Shown here one piece after another: positions 20,401-28,360 of a stretch of 64,000 bases of DNA. Made by a program: the position numbers and the translations under genes. The DNA is taken from contig JAGTJU010000001.1 of the NCBI GenBank assembly GCA_022184915.1, positions 1,614,057 to 1,678,056 on the forward strand. The letters are read 5' to 3'. Every line of letters begins with the position of its first letter. Positions within the stretch are counted from its first letter, which is position 1. The DNA is from Myxococcales bacterium (lineage in GTDB: Bacteria > Myxococcota_A > Polyangia > Fen-1088). A model generated the notes under the pieces. That model was not told the DNA's origin. It did not search any database and saw nothing but the letters and a program-made list of their open reading frames with translations.

Positions 20401-23400
20401 GGTGAAGACCACGCATTTTTCGCCGCAGTAGGGCTGGTCGAGCTGAACGAAGCTTCCATTTTTGAATACGGTGTACCGCGCGTTCACGCCGCTGCGCCAC
20501 GTGTAGGTGATGGAGCCTATCGTGCACGTCGCGGAGGGGCCGCCGGTTTTGGTGTAGCATCCGTGCGTTGCGAGCTCGTCACGCGGGAAGTATCTGTCCA
20601 CGAGCTTCGTGCTGCCGGTGCCCGTGGTCACCTTGAAGTACGGGAAGTAGTAGTCGTCGGGTCTTCCATCTTTGTCACCCACATCGATGAGGCCGTCGCC
20701 GTTGCGGTCCCAGGTGGTGCCATCGGGTGAGCCCTGCGAAAAGCCCATCAGGCCGAAGTTCATGATATCTGCGTTGTTGAGCAGCACGTTGCGCAGCACG
20801 CGCTTGGCCACCACGGAGCGGCTGGTGGCGGGCACGCACTCGTCGTTCGGGTAGCGCGTGCAGTGCGCGTCGACCGCACAGAAAACCTGTTCGAAGCGAC
20901 ACATCTTGGCGGGGCCCTTGTTTGACGCCGAGATCATACACACGTCACTCGCGTTGACCCCCAGACATTGATTGACTTGACCCCCTTGGCAGGTGTTGAG
21001 GCTCACGTTGCAGGCGTTGTCCTGCGCGACGCAGGCGTTGGGTTTGCAAACGCCTCCGCTGCTGATGCCGACCGGGGTGGCGCCGTTTTTGAGTGATGCG
21101 ATCTCCTGGGCGTCGAGGGCGCGAGACCAGATGGCGACCTCGGAGATTTCGCCGTCGAGGAAGTCGCCCGGGATGCCCGAGCTGTTGATGACGCCGCCGA
21201 ATACCAGCGGGTGTCCGCTCGACGTGAACGTGTGGGTGATGGGCGATTGCCCGACGAGAAGACCATTGCGGTAAAGCTTCGCCGTACTGCCGTCGTAGGT
21301 GGCGCCCACGTGCGTCCACACATTGAGAGGCAGGGCGACGGTGTCTTCGACGAACGACGACCCCAAGGTGAGGTGGAGCTTGAGCCCATTGTCGACGCCC
21401 AGCCAGAAGTCACGGGCGTTCCCTCCGGCGTTGCTGCGCCGGCTCAGGATCGCGCGCGTGTCTTGGGCGTTTGTCTTGCGCACCCAGGCGCTGATCGCGA
21501 TCTGGTTCGAGAGCTTGCCGTCGATGGCAGCGCCTGCCGCCTGGGCCCAGCTCCAGTAGGCAATGCGGCTCGCGTTATCACTGGCGGCGCCCGTGTGTCC
21601 CGGCCGCCACGCCGGCAGCCCGTTGGCGCAGCCAGCACCGGTGCCGTTGATGTTTCCCCCACTTGAATCCGCGCAGCGAAGCCCTGCCGTGTTGCCGTAG
21701 ATGGACTGATCGGCCACCGTGGCCCCTGTGCCTTCGTCGAATTTCCACAAGCCCAAAAGGGGAGCCGAGGTGGGCGTGGAGACGGCCTCCCCCGACGTTC
21801 CGCTATAGACCCGTTGCACCTCGAGGTCTGTCAGGGCGCGTTTGTAGATGACCACCTCGTCGAGCACGCCTGCGAAGAACTTTTGCAAGGTGGTTCCGTC
21901 GGACTCGCACCCAAGGAACGTGTTGGCGGTGCTGGACGCAGGGAGCATGCTGACGGCGCTCGAGGTCGTGAGCGTGCCGTTCTCGAAGATCTTCACGGTG
22001 GAGCCGTCCGAGACGGCGGCGTAGTGCACCCACTGGTTGAGCGGAAAGGTGCCCGCCGTTGCCGTGGTCCCACCGGTCTGTAGCGTCACCACGTTGGCAG
22101 AGGAGGTACCCAGTCGATAGGAAGGAGCCGTCGTCGAGGTTTGTTTGCGATGCACGAGACTCGTCTCGTTGGCGTTGGTCTTGTAGGCCCAGGCCGCGAT
22201 CGAGAACGGTCCCGAAAGGGCGAGCTCGGCGTCAGACCCCTGGACCTCGGCGCAGCCGCTGACACCATCGAACTGGACGCCTTGGCCCCGCTTGCCGCTG
22301 ACGTAGCCCGTGCCTCCTTGGCGCGTCGCCGTGTGGTCGTTGCCGCTGTGGTCGCGTGTGTTTCCGTCCATGGGCCAGTACGCCACCAGGCCAGCCAGAG
22401 GCGGGCCCCCGTGAATCTCGCTCATCTCGGCGGCGCTCAAGGTGCGGCTATAGAGCCGGACGTCACCGAGCAGGTCGTTGAGGTCCTTGTCGCCTGCCAC
22501 CGTGGAGCCGAGGGCGATGCGGCCGGAGGCCCCAAAGAGCGTTCCCACGAGGATCTCCTCCTGGTTGAGCATGCCGTTGATGTAAAGCTTCATGGCTCCC
22601 GTCACGCCATCCCAGGTCAGCCCCACGTGGGCCCCGTATGCATTGACCAATGAGAAGTCCGAACACACCTCCTGCGTTCCCTCGACGGCCGAAACAGAAC
22701 CGCACACGAAGCCCGCGGGCGTGACGCGGATTCCGTAGGTCAACGACCCCGTGAGCTCCTTGTGCACGAGCCACATGTCGCTGGCCGCCGTGGCCCGTCG
22801 GAACCACGCCGACACGGTGAGGTTTCGGGTGATGGCATTCAGCTTGCCGCCGGTGTTCGGGACCGTAATGAGGCCTCCGGTGCCCTTGTCGGCGGCCGTG
22901 CCGACCGGCCCCGACGCGTAGGCCGCTGACGCGTAGGAGGCATGCAGTTCATTTCCCGACGAATCATTGGCGTTGCCGGCGAGCCGCCAGTGGCCAAGCA
23001 ACCCATTCGATGCGTTGGTGTTGTCTGCTTGGTATATCGAGCCCACCTCCGCGTCTGAAAGCGTGCTGCTATACACGCGGACCTCGTCGATCCTGCCCTT
23101 GACGGGGTGAAGGTAACCGGGCGCTTTCGCGGAGCCCACGATGAGGGCCGCCGTGACGGTGGCAATGGAGGTCGCGACCGAGCCCGTCGCCACCTTTTGG
23201 CCGTTGAGGTACAAGTTGGCCGTGCCGCTGTTCCACGTGACCGCCAGATGGTTCCAGGTCGCAGGCAAAAGGGGCGTGCTCGTCATGACCCGCTTGGACG
23301 CGTCGTTGAACATCTGAAACCCCCACTGACCGTCGCCCCAGGAGAGGATCTGGTACCTGCTGTTCCAGTCGAGCAGGATTTGGTTGGCGGCAAGATCGGT

Positions 23401-24297
23401 CGGGTAGTACCAAAGCGAGATCGTGGTGGCGTTGCCCAGCTCCAAAGCCGTGGTGACCTTGGCCGCCGAGGGGATGTTCGCATCGAGCGCAAATCCGGTG
23501 TCCCACAAGCCTGCACCCCGCTGGGCCGAGCCCACGAAGGTTCCCGTGTGGTCCCCTCCCGCGTGGTCGACGACCGTGGACGCGCCTGCCGCTTCGTTGA
23601 AGTTCCAGTGCACCTGGAGGCCCGCGCTTGGGGGCGTGGTCGAGGCGGCCCCGTCCTGGCAGTCCGCATCCGAGGCGCACGCGAGGGAAGGCTTGTACGA
23701 GCAATACCGCACGGCGCAGGAAGCCCCCGGGTTGTTGCACACCTGGTTGGTGTCGGAGCACCGACCTGCGGGTGGGCAGGCCTGAACGGAGGAACAAGAC
23801 GCACCCGTGATCTTGCAGGTGCTCGACTGGGGCGCGCAGTCGCTGTTGTACTGGCAAGGCTTGCCGTCCTTTAAACAGATGCTGCCCACCGTGGGGCAAT
23901 CGGCATCCTGCAAGCAGGGATCGCTGCCGTACTTGCACGCGCCCACCCGGCATTGGGCGTCGTTCGAGCACAAGCGTGCCAAGCCCGTCAGCGGCTGTTT
24001 CGAGGTGAGGCACTCGCCCGTTTGGGTGACCTCGCGGCAGTCTTGTCCGAGATCGCAGTCGACGCCGAGCTCGGTGGCGGCGTCGAAGGGCTCGCCCGGC
24101 ACGCCCGTCATCGAGCCCGACGTGTCCAGCACCACCAGCATGTTGCCCTTTTTGACCTGGCGGATGATGGACTGGAGCGGGTTGACCTTCGCCTCGGCTG
24201 GGGTAGGCCCCCCGGGAGCGGCACAGGGGAAGACACCGAGGTAGACGCTGACCAGGGCCAGGCGAGCGGAAAAGCCGCGCAGGAGGCGGGAACGCAT
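17410..24297 (-). CDS. Giant PilY1-like type IV pilus adhesin with four LamG domains
   Basis: The 2295-residue secreted protein starts at ATG 24297 with a signal peptide; the open frame runs further upstream to 24687 without support. A VWA start follows: MLVVLDTSGSM, with MIDAS residues D58, S60 and S62. A Cys-rich segment (about 75-215) comes next, then four LamG/concanavalin-type domains beginning near 226, 432, 632 and 846 (HWNFNEAAG, GHWRLAGNA, AYWPMDGNT, GLWKFDEGTG). A second Cys-rich segment follows. PilY1/PilC signatures then resume: ITDGETNGPGDVD near 1497, and a C-terminal beta-propeller with AVLGAFVNSTPIEVGPP and VYAAGDDGLLHAFF. PilY1 proteins sit at the pilus tip and promote pilus extension and adhesion. 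Ordinary family members are about 1000-1500 residues. No other pilus gene is next to it. Confidence 0.85.
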   Translation of the reverse strand: MRSRLLRGFSARLALVSVYLGVFPCAAPGGPTPAEAKVNPLQSIIRQVKKGNMLVVLDTSGSMTGVPGEPFDAATELGVDCDLGQDCREVTQTGECLTSKQPLTGLARLCSNDAQCRVGACKYGSDPCLQDADCPTVGSICLKDGKPCQYNSDCAPQSSTCKITGASCSSVQACPPAGRCSDTNQVCNNPGASCAVRYCSYKPSLACASDADCQDGAASTTPPSAGLQVHWNFNEAAGASTVVDHAGGDHTGTFVGSAQRGAGLWDTGFALDANIPSAAKVTTALELGNATTISLWYYPTDLAANQILLDWNSRYQILSWGDGQWGFQMFNDASKRVMTSTPLLPATWNHLAVTWNSGTANLYLNGQKVATGSVATSIATVTAALIVGSAKAPGYLHPVKGRIDEVRVYSSTLSDAEVGSIYQADNTNASNGLLGHWRLAGNANDSSGNELHASYASAAYASGPVGTAADKGTGGLITVPNTGGKLNAITRNLTVSAWFRRATAASDMWLVHKELTGSLTYGIRVTPAGFVCGSVSAVEGTQEVCSDFSLVNAYGAHVGLTWDGVTGAMKLYINGMLNQEEILVGTLFGASGRIALGSTVAGDKDLNDLLGDVRLYSRTLSAAEMSEIHGGPPLAGLVAYWPMDGNTRDHSGNDHTATRQGGTGYVSGKRGQGVQFDGVSGCAEVQGSDAELALSGPFSIAAWAYKTNANETSLVHRKQTSTTAPSYRLGTSSANVVTLQTGGTTATAGTFPLNQWVHYAAVSDGSTVKIFENGTLTTSSAVSMLPASSTANTFLGCESDGTTLQKFFAGVLDEVVIYKRALTDLEVQRVYSGTSGEAVSTPTSAPLLGLWKFDEGTGATVADQSIYGNTAGLRCADSSGGNINGTGAGCANGLPAWRPGHTGAASDNASRIAYWSWAQAAGAAIDGKLSNQIAISAWVRKTNAQDTRAILSRRSNAGGNARDFWLGVDNGLKLHLTLGSSFVEDTVALPLNVWTHVGATYDGSTAKLYRNGLLVGQSPITHTFTSSGHPLVFGGVINSSGIPGDFLDGEISEVAIWSRALDAQEIASLKNGATPVGISSGGVCKPNACVAQDNACNVSLNTCQGGQVNQCLGVNASDVCMISASNKGPAKMCRFEQVFCAVDAHCTRYPNDECVPATSRSVVAKRVLRNVLLNNADIMNFGLMGFSQGSPDGTTWDRNGDGLIDVGDKDGRPDDYYFPYFKVTTGTGSTKLVDRYFPRDELATHGCYTKTGGPSATCTIGSITYTWRSGVNARYTVFKNGSFVQLDQPYCGEKCVVFTQPQGWLLYEDDDDYDDDDRFTDARGTSLFSGAHYQYAVSSGTYDTWDKPLFRDKYEGRNITVSGDPYVYFKPRNDYYWDPKAGANRPPIKGAQCGSQCSMTCGGNFDPALFPMMDVSDDPTTGKANLQKMLPMLEKAADGGFMHWERGPVGCALLNDFAEGPVPAPADRAKHSAWDYMSAVKAGDTMVCRDNFILLITDGETNGPGDVDANGVTSCDNPDCRVQWDDPNATVGATCQCKSVTNALKLRKAAAMGGLNVKTYVIGFSPDAVIGTPATINENIARAGGTCRAPGDPALASDDKCMFLATNETELQEAIQNVIFDAIKGSYSTTPASAIGGVQNEGEITPGGILFDARVDFPSWRGHLLAYDTKDIDPGTGQPKLMWDAGNPANFPDPNDVLAYRNWTGWKNRRIYTSAGANMVKIQVDPSSGAIANRDELLSLGLGNTNDEAERIAQWMLGDPRQRNKAVLGAFVNSTPIEVGPPGLTSLPGGKKFHEDQKNRVSLVYAAGDDGLLHAFFTRDTTVGGVTYKGGEEAFAYIPPDMLQVVTNLYVQGGQKADPRAHIYGLTSSPKVKSLCWTNCDDDATAVWKTVMVMTDGWGGNEAFMLDITEPFAGGTVANPPVRVLWHTDTVMPADKALYDDYLGRTVSVPAFYFGKSASKDDHRVVFASGYRSTPPTSAAQGITLVNTSIRSGGLLDADTITPSGCSTVELTTLTDVAAARNFDFREQQQLLGAFFGDTWGNLWRYVPAQVGAYNDTGTTGALSLVKAFGCAHPLHFSPTVVQMDRDDPLNHPGEVYVVQVTNSALDPETESFAASRLVVRKEKRTSVGGGMAADETWVTGGQVELVAGSGTLCGVFDPNGGGGAGSCSQDLPANARPTSTPLAILKADGAGFQIISLWYAPPEAVCGSGRSYLALHEVNVNSNQIVQKAGFGLIDEPVTSAVIVGKKVVYTDSQGKVHDVSNQLNQTFVAGGAISDLTRNGGLRFQQTGWMEVP

Positions 24298-24377
24298 GGC
24301 CAGCAGGTGTGCAACGGGCGTTCCCAGGCGCGTGCCGGCGAGATCCTTGGCGATTTTCCCGAGGGGCCCGGTGCAGG

Positions 24378-24392
24378 TGACAATTTTTGTCA
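24378..24392. promoter_or_regulatory. Perfect 15-bp palindrome TGACAA-TTT-TTGTCA
   Basis: The arms TGACAA (24378-24383) and TTGTCA (24387-24392) are perfectly complementary around three T. This A/T-rich symmetric site stands out in G/C-rich DNA and lies 81 bp upstream of the pilY1-like start. It looks like a dimeric repressor or activator site; no cognate regulator is encoded nearby. Confidence 0.45.
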
Positions 24393-24483
24393 GTCCTTGG
24401 ACCGGGCGGATGCAAGTCCTTTCATACGGCCCTGTACGCGCGGGACACGGGAAGACTTGGTTGCCCTTACACCTGGCCCCCGG

Positions 24484-24498
24484 GGGGCGCTTCGCCCC
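24484..24498. other. G/C hairpin in the leader of the CDP-alcohol transferase gene
   Basis: GGGGCG (24484-24489), a CTT loop and CGCCCC (24493-24498) form a tight stem, flanked by further complementary C/G runs. It lies about 155 bp before the ATG at 24653 and has no T-tract. It may be a leader RNA structure or chance in G/C-rich DNA. Confidence 0.3.
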
Positions 24499-24652
24499 GG
24501 GTGGGAGGGGAGGAGCCTCTGTGGGGTGGGCGCGCCGCTGTCGGGCAGACCTGCGGGCGCCCGTTGCCAAGGGTGCGTCGCTGTGCCACGGTTGCCAGCC
24601 GTCGGGCCCGTTGGGTCTGCGACTGCGAACAGGCCAAACCAGCGAGCTGCAC

Positions 24653-25852
24653 ATGACCGAAGCCGTCCGGGACGCGTCCGCCACCACAGCCCTCGTGATC
24701 TGCCCCGAGGGGGCGGACCCTCACCGCCGCCTGCTGGGCCTGTCCCTGGGCGAGCGGCTCTTGCTGGCTCTCTCTTTCGGGGGCGTGCGTCAGGTGGTCT
24801 TCGTGGGCCCCGGAGAGCGGCCGCGTTCGGACCGCGCGAAGATCGAGGTCGTAGACCTCGCGTCTTGGCCCCCCGGGGGCCAGGTGATCGTGACCACGTC
24901 GGACGCGGTCTTCGATCGGGGCTTCGTTTCGGCGGGGCAGGTGCCCGAGGGCTTGCCTTTCCGCGTAATGTCCGCAGAAGAGGCGGCGGCGTGCGCCCGG
25001 GACGTCACTGGAACCGTGGCACGCCTTGGCGCCGGGGAAGCTCACGCCGGCCGGGGCTTCGGGATTCGGGTGGTGGACCGGCCGAGCGCCCGCCGCGCGC
25101 ACCGGGCGCTGCTCTTGTCGCTGCGCAAGCCCATCGATGGCTTCATCTCGCGCAACCTCAACCGCTACATGTCGCTCGCCGTGTCCAGCTGGCTCGTGCG
25201 CACGGGCATTACGCCCAACATGGTGACGATCAGCATCGGGGTGCTGGGACTCCTGGCGGCCTTCCTGGTGGCGCAGGGACAACCCTGGTGGATGCTGGTG
25301 ACGGCCGGGGTGCTGTTCCAGGTGCAGTCGGTACTGGACGGGTGTGACGGCGAGATCGCGCGGCTCACCTACCGGTTTTCCCATGTGGGCCAGTGGCTCG
25401 ACACCGTGGGTGACGACGTCACCAACTACGCGTTCTGCTTTGGTCTTGCCTACGGACAGGCGGTGGTGCTGGGGCGGGCCGATCTCATGGCCTTCGGGGT
25501 GCTGACGCTGGGCGTGCAGATCGTGATGGCGCTCGTTTTGTACCGCCGGATGTTGCGCATGGGTGTGGGGGATCTGATGGCCATCCCCGATACGGTGACC
25601 TCGGGAGGCAAAGGCGGTGCGCTGGCCAAAGTGCTCAAGGTGTTGCGCGAGGCTTCGCGGCGCGACACGTTCATCCTGATCGTGGCGTCCTTGACCGCGC
25701 TCCAGCTGCCGCTCCTTGCGTTTTTCCTGTTCGCCGTGGGGACCTACCCCACCTTCGTGGCGGTGCTGGTGAACGAGCGGCGGCTCGCCAGCCAGGACAA
25801 GCAAAAGCGGGCCCTGCTCGACGAGGGGTCTACGCCCCAGGCCGTGTCCTGA
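24653..25852 (+). CDS. CDP-alcohol phosphatidyltransferase with degenerate N-terminal nucleotidyltransferase-like domain
   Basis: The 399-residue protein has two parts. Residues 1-150 resemble the nucleotidyltransferase fold of inositol-phosphate cytidylyltransferases (LVICPEGADPHRRLLGLSLGERLLLALSFGGVRQVVFVG), but the Gly-rich loop is not intact. The C-terminal half is a membrane CDP-alcohol transferase with the full D-x2-DG-x2-AR-x8-G-x3-D-x3-D motif starting at D229, and about six hydrophobic segments. The closest known architecture is the bifunctional IPCT/DIPP synthase, which makes di-myo-inositol phosphate phosphate; phospholipid-synthase activity is the alternative. The ATG at 24653 is chosen because the upstream extension has no family similarity. 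A methyltransferase gene follows after 15 bp. Confidence 0.82.
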   Translation: MTEAVRDASATTALVICPEGADPHRRLLGLSLGERLLLALSFGGVRQVVFVGPGERPRSDRAKIEVVDLASWPPGGQVIVTTSDAVFDRGFVSAGQVPEGLPFRVMSAEEAAACARDVTGTVARLGAGEAHAGRGFGIRVVDRPSARRAHRALLLSLRKPIDGFISRNLNRYMSLAVSSWLVRTGITPNMVTISIGVLGLLAAFLVAQGQPWWMLVTAGVLFQVQSVLDGCDGEIARLTYRFSHVGQWLDTVGDDVTNYAFCFGLAYGQAVVLGRADLMAFGVLTLGVQIVMALVLYRRMLRMGVGDLMAIPDTVTSGGKGGALAKVLKVLREASRRDTFILIVASLTALQLPLLAFFLFAVGTYPTFVAVLVNERRLASQDKQKRALLDEGSTPQAVS

Positions 25853-25867
25853 GGTCAGGCGGCGTCC

Positions 25868-26530
25868 ATGGACAAGTCGTTTTGGATCGAGCGTTGGGCC
25901 AACCGGCAAATCGGGTTTCACCTGCCTGACGTGAACCCCCGGCTGGCTCCGAACGTGGCACACCTCGGGGCGCCCGGCCGCGTGCTGGTGCCCCTGTGTG
26001 GCAAGACGGTGGACATGCAGTTTCTCGCGGCGCGCGGCTTCGAGGTCGAAGGCGTCGAGTTCGTGCCCGAAGCGGCCCAGGCGTTTTTCGACGAGGCGGG
26101 CGTGGTGCCCGAGAGGTTGTCGCGGGTGGGCTCCGGTGGCCAGGGCCGCCTCGAAGGGCTACGGCACGGCAACATCACCATTTGGGTGGGTGACATTTTT
26201 GCCATCGGCCCCGACCAGATCGCGCCCGTGGATGCCGTTTACGATCGCGCCGCCCTCGTGGCGCTCGAGCCCGCGACCCGGGCGGCGTACGTCGAGCGGC
26301 TCACGGCGCTCACCGCACCGGGCGCGTCCTTGCTGCTCGTCACCTTTGAGCACGACGGGGCCGGGGGGCCTCCGTTCTCCGTGGCCGCCGAAGAGGCCGA
26401 GGCGTTGCTGGCGCCCTCGTTCGGCGCGCGGCTGCTCGAGCGCATCGACGTGCTCGCGGACAACCCCCGGTTTCGGGACCGCGGCGTGACGAGGCTCTGC
26501 GAGCCGGTCTTCACGGGCCGGCGGGTCTGA
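25868..26530 (+). CDS. Thiopurine S-methyltransferase-family protein
   Basis: The 220-residue SAM-dependent methyltransferase has the TPMT family opening: FWIERWANRQIGFHLPDVNP, then RVLVPLCGKTVDMQFLAARGFEVEGVEFV for the SAM site, and DAVYDRAALVALEPATRAAYVERL. Bacterial members methylate thiols and in some species selenium or tellurium compounds, giving metalloid resistance. Its last 20 bp overlap the end of the convergent DUF2063 gene, so the two 3' ends are antisense to each other. Proximity to the metallophore operon makes a detoxification role tempting, but this is inference. Confidence 0.85.
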   Translation: MDKSFWIERWANRQIGFHLPDVNPRLAPNVAHLGAPGRVLVPLCGKTVDMQFLAARGFEVEGVEFVPEAAQAFFDEAGVVPERLSRVGSGGQGRLEGLRHGNITIWVGDIFAIGPDQIAPVDAVYDRAALVALEPATRAAYVERLTALTAPGASLLLVTFEHDGAGGPPFSVAAEEAEALLAPSFGARLLERIDVLADNPRFRDRGVTRLCEPVFTGRRV

Positions 26531-27377
26531 GCCCCGGCGCCCGCAAGAGGCCGTCGTCCACCCAGCGCGACAAAAACGCCACCACCTGCCGGGCGGCGTC
26601 CTCTTCGTCGCTCGTTTCGCCCAGCCGCTCGCAGAGGGCGCCAAAGGTGGTGCCCGCGGCCACGAGGGCAAAGGCGCTGGCTTCCGGCGCAGGCAGGGGG
26701 CGGTGGTAGATCGTGCGGCCTTCGCGCCACACCAACAAAGCCGTGTCCTGCGGTGCGAGAGCCACGTGAGGCGCGGGGCCGGGCGCCACGTGGGCGCTCT
26801 CGAGGGCCCGCCAGGCCTCGTGCACGGGGTACGCGGCATCCACCAGGCGGTGGGCGCGCACAGCCAGCAGCGCCAAAGCGGTCAAGTCCTCGCTCGCCGC
26901 GGCGGCCACGTGGGCTCTCGTGAGCGCGTCGTCGTCGGCTTCGTCGAAGACATCGACGCGGGCCCACTCGAGAGCGGCCAGATCCGCAAGGCCGGGTGGC
27001 GCTGCCGAGAAGGTACGCAGGAACTCTGGAAAGCGGGCGCTGGCGTCGCGGGCCGAGGGCGCGCAGGGTGGGTGCGCTTCGATGTAGGCCGCGGCCGCCA
27101 CCGTGAACCCCTCGTCGCCGAGCCACGCCCGGACGGCCGGGTAATCGGCCTGCAAGACGTCTTCCAGCAAGCGAAAGAAGTACATGCCGTTGTAGATGTC
27201 GAGGCGTCCGATCGCGTCCAGGCGCTCGTCGCCCACGACGTGATCGGTGAGGTACCGGGGTGGGTAGGGGGCGGCGTCCAGCGCCTCAGCCACGGTGCCC
27301 CGGGCCGTAATCAATCCGAAAAGCCGCCTCTGCAAGGCGGAGAGCGGCAAGGCGGGGGGGATTTCGTCATCCGGCAT
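26511..27377 (-). CDS. bufC: DUF2063 partner of a RiPP iron oxidase (BufC/HvfC type)
   Basis: The 288-residue protein carries the DUF2063 N-terminal domain: LSALQRRLFGLITARG, GRLDIYNGMYFFRLLEDVLQADYPAVRAWLGDEGF, YIEAHPPCAPSARDASARFPEFL. It continues with a C-terminal helical domain containing LAALEWARVDVFDEADD and ALLVWREG. In studied bufferin and HvfA-type systems this protein delivers the precursor to the DUF692 oxidase. The ATG at 27377 overlaps the end of the oxidase gene by 11 bp. The frame is open further upstream, but that part lies antisense-free inside the oxidase gene and is not family-like. It is the last gene of the operon. Confidence 0.88.
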   Translation of the reverse strand: MPDDEIPPALPLSALQRRLFGLITARGTVAEALDAAPYPPRYLTDHVVGDERLDAIGRLDIYNGMYFFRLLEDVLQADYPAVRAWLGDEGFTVAAAAYIEAHPPCAPSARDASARFPEFLRTFSAAPPGLADLAALEWARVDVFDEADDDALTRAHVAAAASEDLTALALLAVRAHRLVDAAYPVHEAWRALESAHVAPGPAPHVALAPQDTALLVWREGRTIYHRPLPAPEASAFALVAAGTTFGALCERLGETSDEEDAARQVVAFLSRWVDDGLLRAPGLRPAGP

Positions 27378-28296
27378 GGGACGTGTCTTGCGGAAGCGGA
27401 GGCGAGGGGCGGGGCGTCGGGGGGCGCTCGCCGTGAGGCACCGGCACCGGGCCGGTTTGCCGTTCGGCGCGGCGGCGGGCTTCATCCGCTTGGGCCACCA
27501 CGTCGCCAAGTGGGGGAATCTCGGCGTCCCATTCCACCAGGGTGGACACGGGGCCACATCGGGCGATGGCCGCTTCGTAAAGGGCAAACACGCCCGGGGG
27601 CACGGGGTGATCGTGGGTGTCGAGCAACAATGCGCCCCGGCGCCGGTGGCCCGCCAGATGAATCTGGGCCACGCGCTCTGCAGGCACGCCCGCGATGAAG
27701 GTGTGGGCATCAAACCTGTGGTTGTGGGCGCTGACGAACACGTTGTTGACGTCGAGCAGCAGCAGGCAATCGGCCTTTTCGGCAAGGGCAGACAGGAACT
27801 CCCACTCGGTCATCGAGGAATGCGTGTAGGTGAGGTAGCTCGATACGTTCTCCACCACCATCTGGCGCTTGAGTCTGTCTTGCACGCGCCCGATCCGTTC
27901 CGCGACGTGGGCGAGCGCCTCTTCTGTGTAGGGAAGCGGCAGCAGGTCATGGGCGTAGTGCCCGTCGACTCCATTCCAGCAGAGGTGATCGGACACCCAT
28001 GCGGGTTCGATCTCGTCCACGAGCCGACCGAGGTCTTCGAGGTAGCGCTCGTTGAGCGGGTCTACCGAGCCCAGGGACAGGGACACCCCATGCAATACGA
28101 CAGGAAAGCGGCTGCGCACGGCGCGCAACATGCGGCGCGGGTTGCCACCGGGTCGCAGGAAATTCTCGGAGATCGCCTCGAACCAATCCACCCCCACGGG
28201 CCCCGTCTCGAGGGCCGCATAGTGGGGGGCGCGCAGACCGATGCCGTAGCCCAGAAAGGGTGTGGAGCGGGGCGCAGGGGGAGTGGGTAAGGTCAT
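27367..28296 (-). CDS. bufB: DUF692 multinuclear non-haem iron oxidase (MNIO, BufB/HvfB type)
   Basis: This 309-residue TIM-barrel enzyme is expected to modify cysteines of the peptide encoded upstream. The N-terminus GYGIGLRAPHYAALE and the whole set of metal-ligand motifs are present: VLHGVSLSLGS, WVSDHLCW, VENVSSYL, LLLLDVNNVFVSAHNH, QIHLAGH, LDTHDHPV and VEWDAEIP. MNIO enzymes use two or three iron ions and oxygen to make thio-oxazoles or oxazolone/thioamide pairs from Cys. The start at ATG 28296 is just after a perfect hairpin; an upstream extension to 28500 overlaps the precursor gene and is rejected. The C-terminal 40 residues are Pro/Arg-rich. Confidence 0.92.
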   Translation of the reverse strand: MTLPTPPAPRSTPFLGYGIGLRAPHYAALETGPVGVDWFEAISENFLRPGGNPRRMLRAVRSRFPVVLHGVSLSLGSVDPLNERYLEDLGRLVDEIEPAWVSDHLCWNGVDGHYAHDLLPLPYTEEALAHVAERIGRVQDRLKRQMVVENVSSYLTYTHSSMTEWEFLSALAEKADCLLLLDVNNVFVSAHNHRFDAHTFIAGVPAERVAQIHLAGHRRRGALLLDTHDHPVPPGVFALYEAAIARCGPVSTLVEWDAEIPPLGDVVAQADEARRRAERQTGPVPVPHGERPPTPRPSPPLPQDTSHAG

Positions 28297-28310
28297 CAGG
28301 CAGCTCGGCG

Positions 28311-28344
28311 CACGGCAGCTTCGGCGTTCTCCGAAGCTGCCGTG
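28311..28344 (-). terminator. Perfect intercistronic hairpin between precursor and oxidase genes
   Basis: CACGGCAGCTTCGG (28311-28324) and CCGAAGCTGCCGTG (28331-28344) are perfectly complementary over 14 bp with a 6-nt loop. It lies between the precursor stop (28361) and the oxidase start (28296). A T-tract is missing. This would act as a partial terminator or as an RNA-stabilising 3' end, giving more precursor than enzyme, as is common in RiPP operons. Confidence 0.7.
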
Positions 28345-28360
28345 TGCGCAGGAAGCGGGC

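Larger units (their letters stand above)
24298..24652. other. 355-bp gap between divergent pilY1-like and CDP-alcohol transferase genes
   Basis: No convincing gene is seen, although reading frames stay open in both directions because of the high G+C. The region holds an operator-like palindrome (24378-24392) and a G/C-rich hairpin (24484-24498). Promoters for both divergent genes must lie here, but I could not pick convincing -35/-10 pairs. Confidence 0.5.

Noticed and set aside
24400-24480. GGGCAACC-like segment on the minus strand resembling a c-di-GMP (GEMM) riboswitch
   Set aside because: The second conserved block (GGGACGCAAAGCC) and the paired stems are not present.
24296-24652. N-terminal extension of the CDP-alcohol transferase
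   Set aside because: The extra 119 codons have no family similarity and would place the start opposite the adhesin start; ATG 24653 gives a normal protein.
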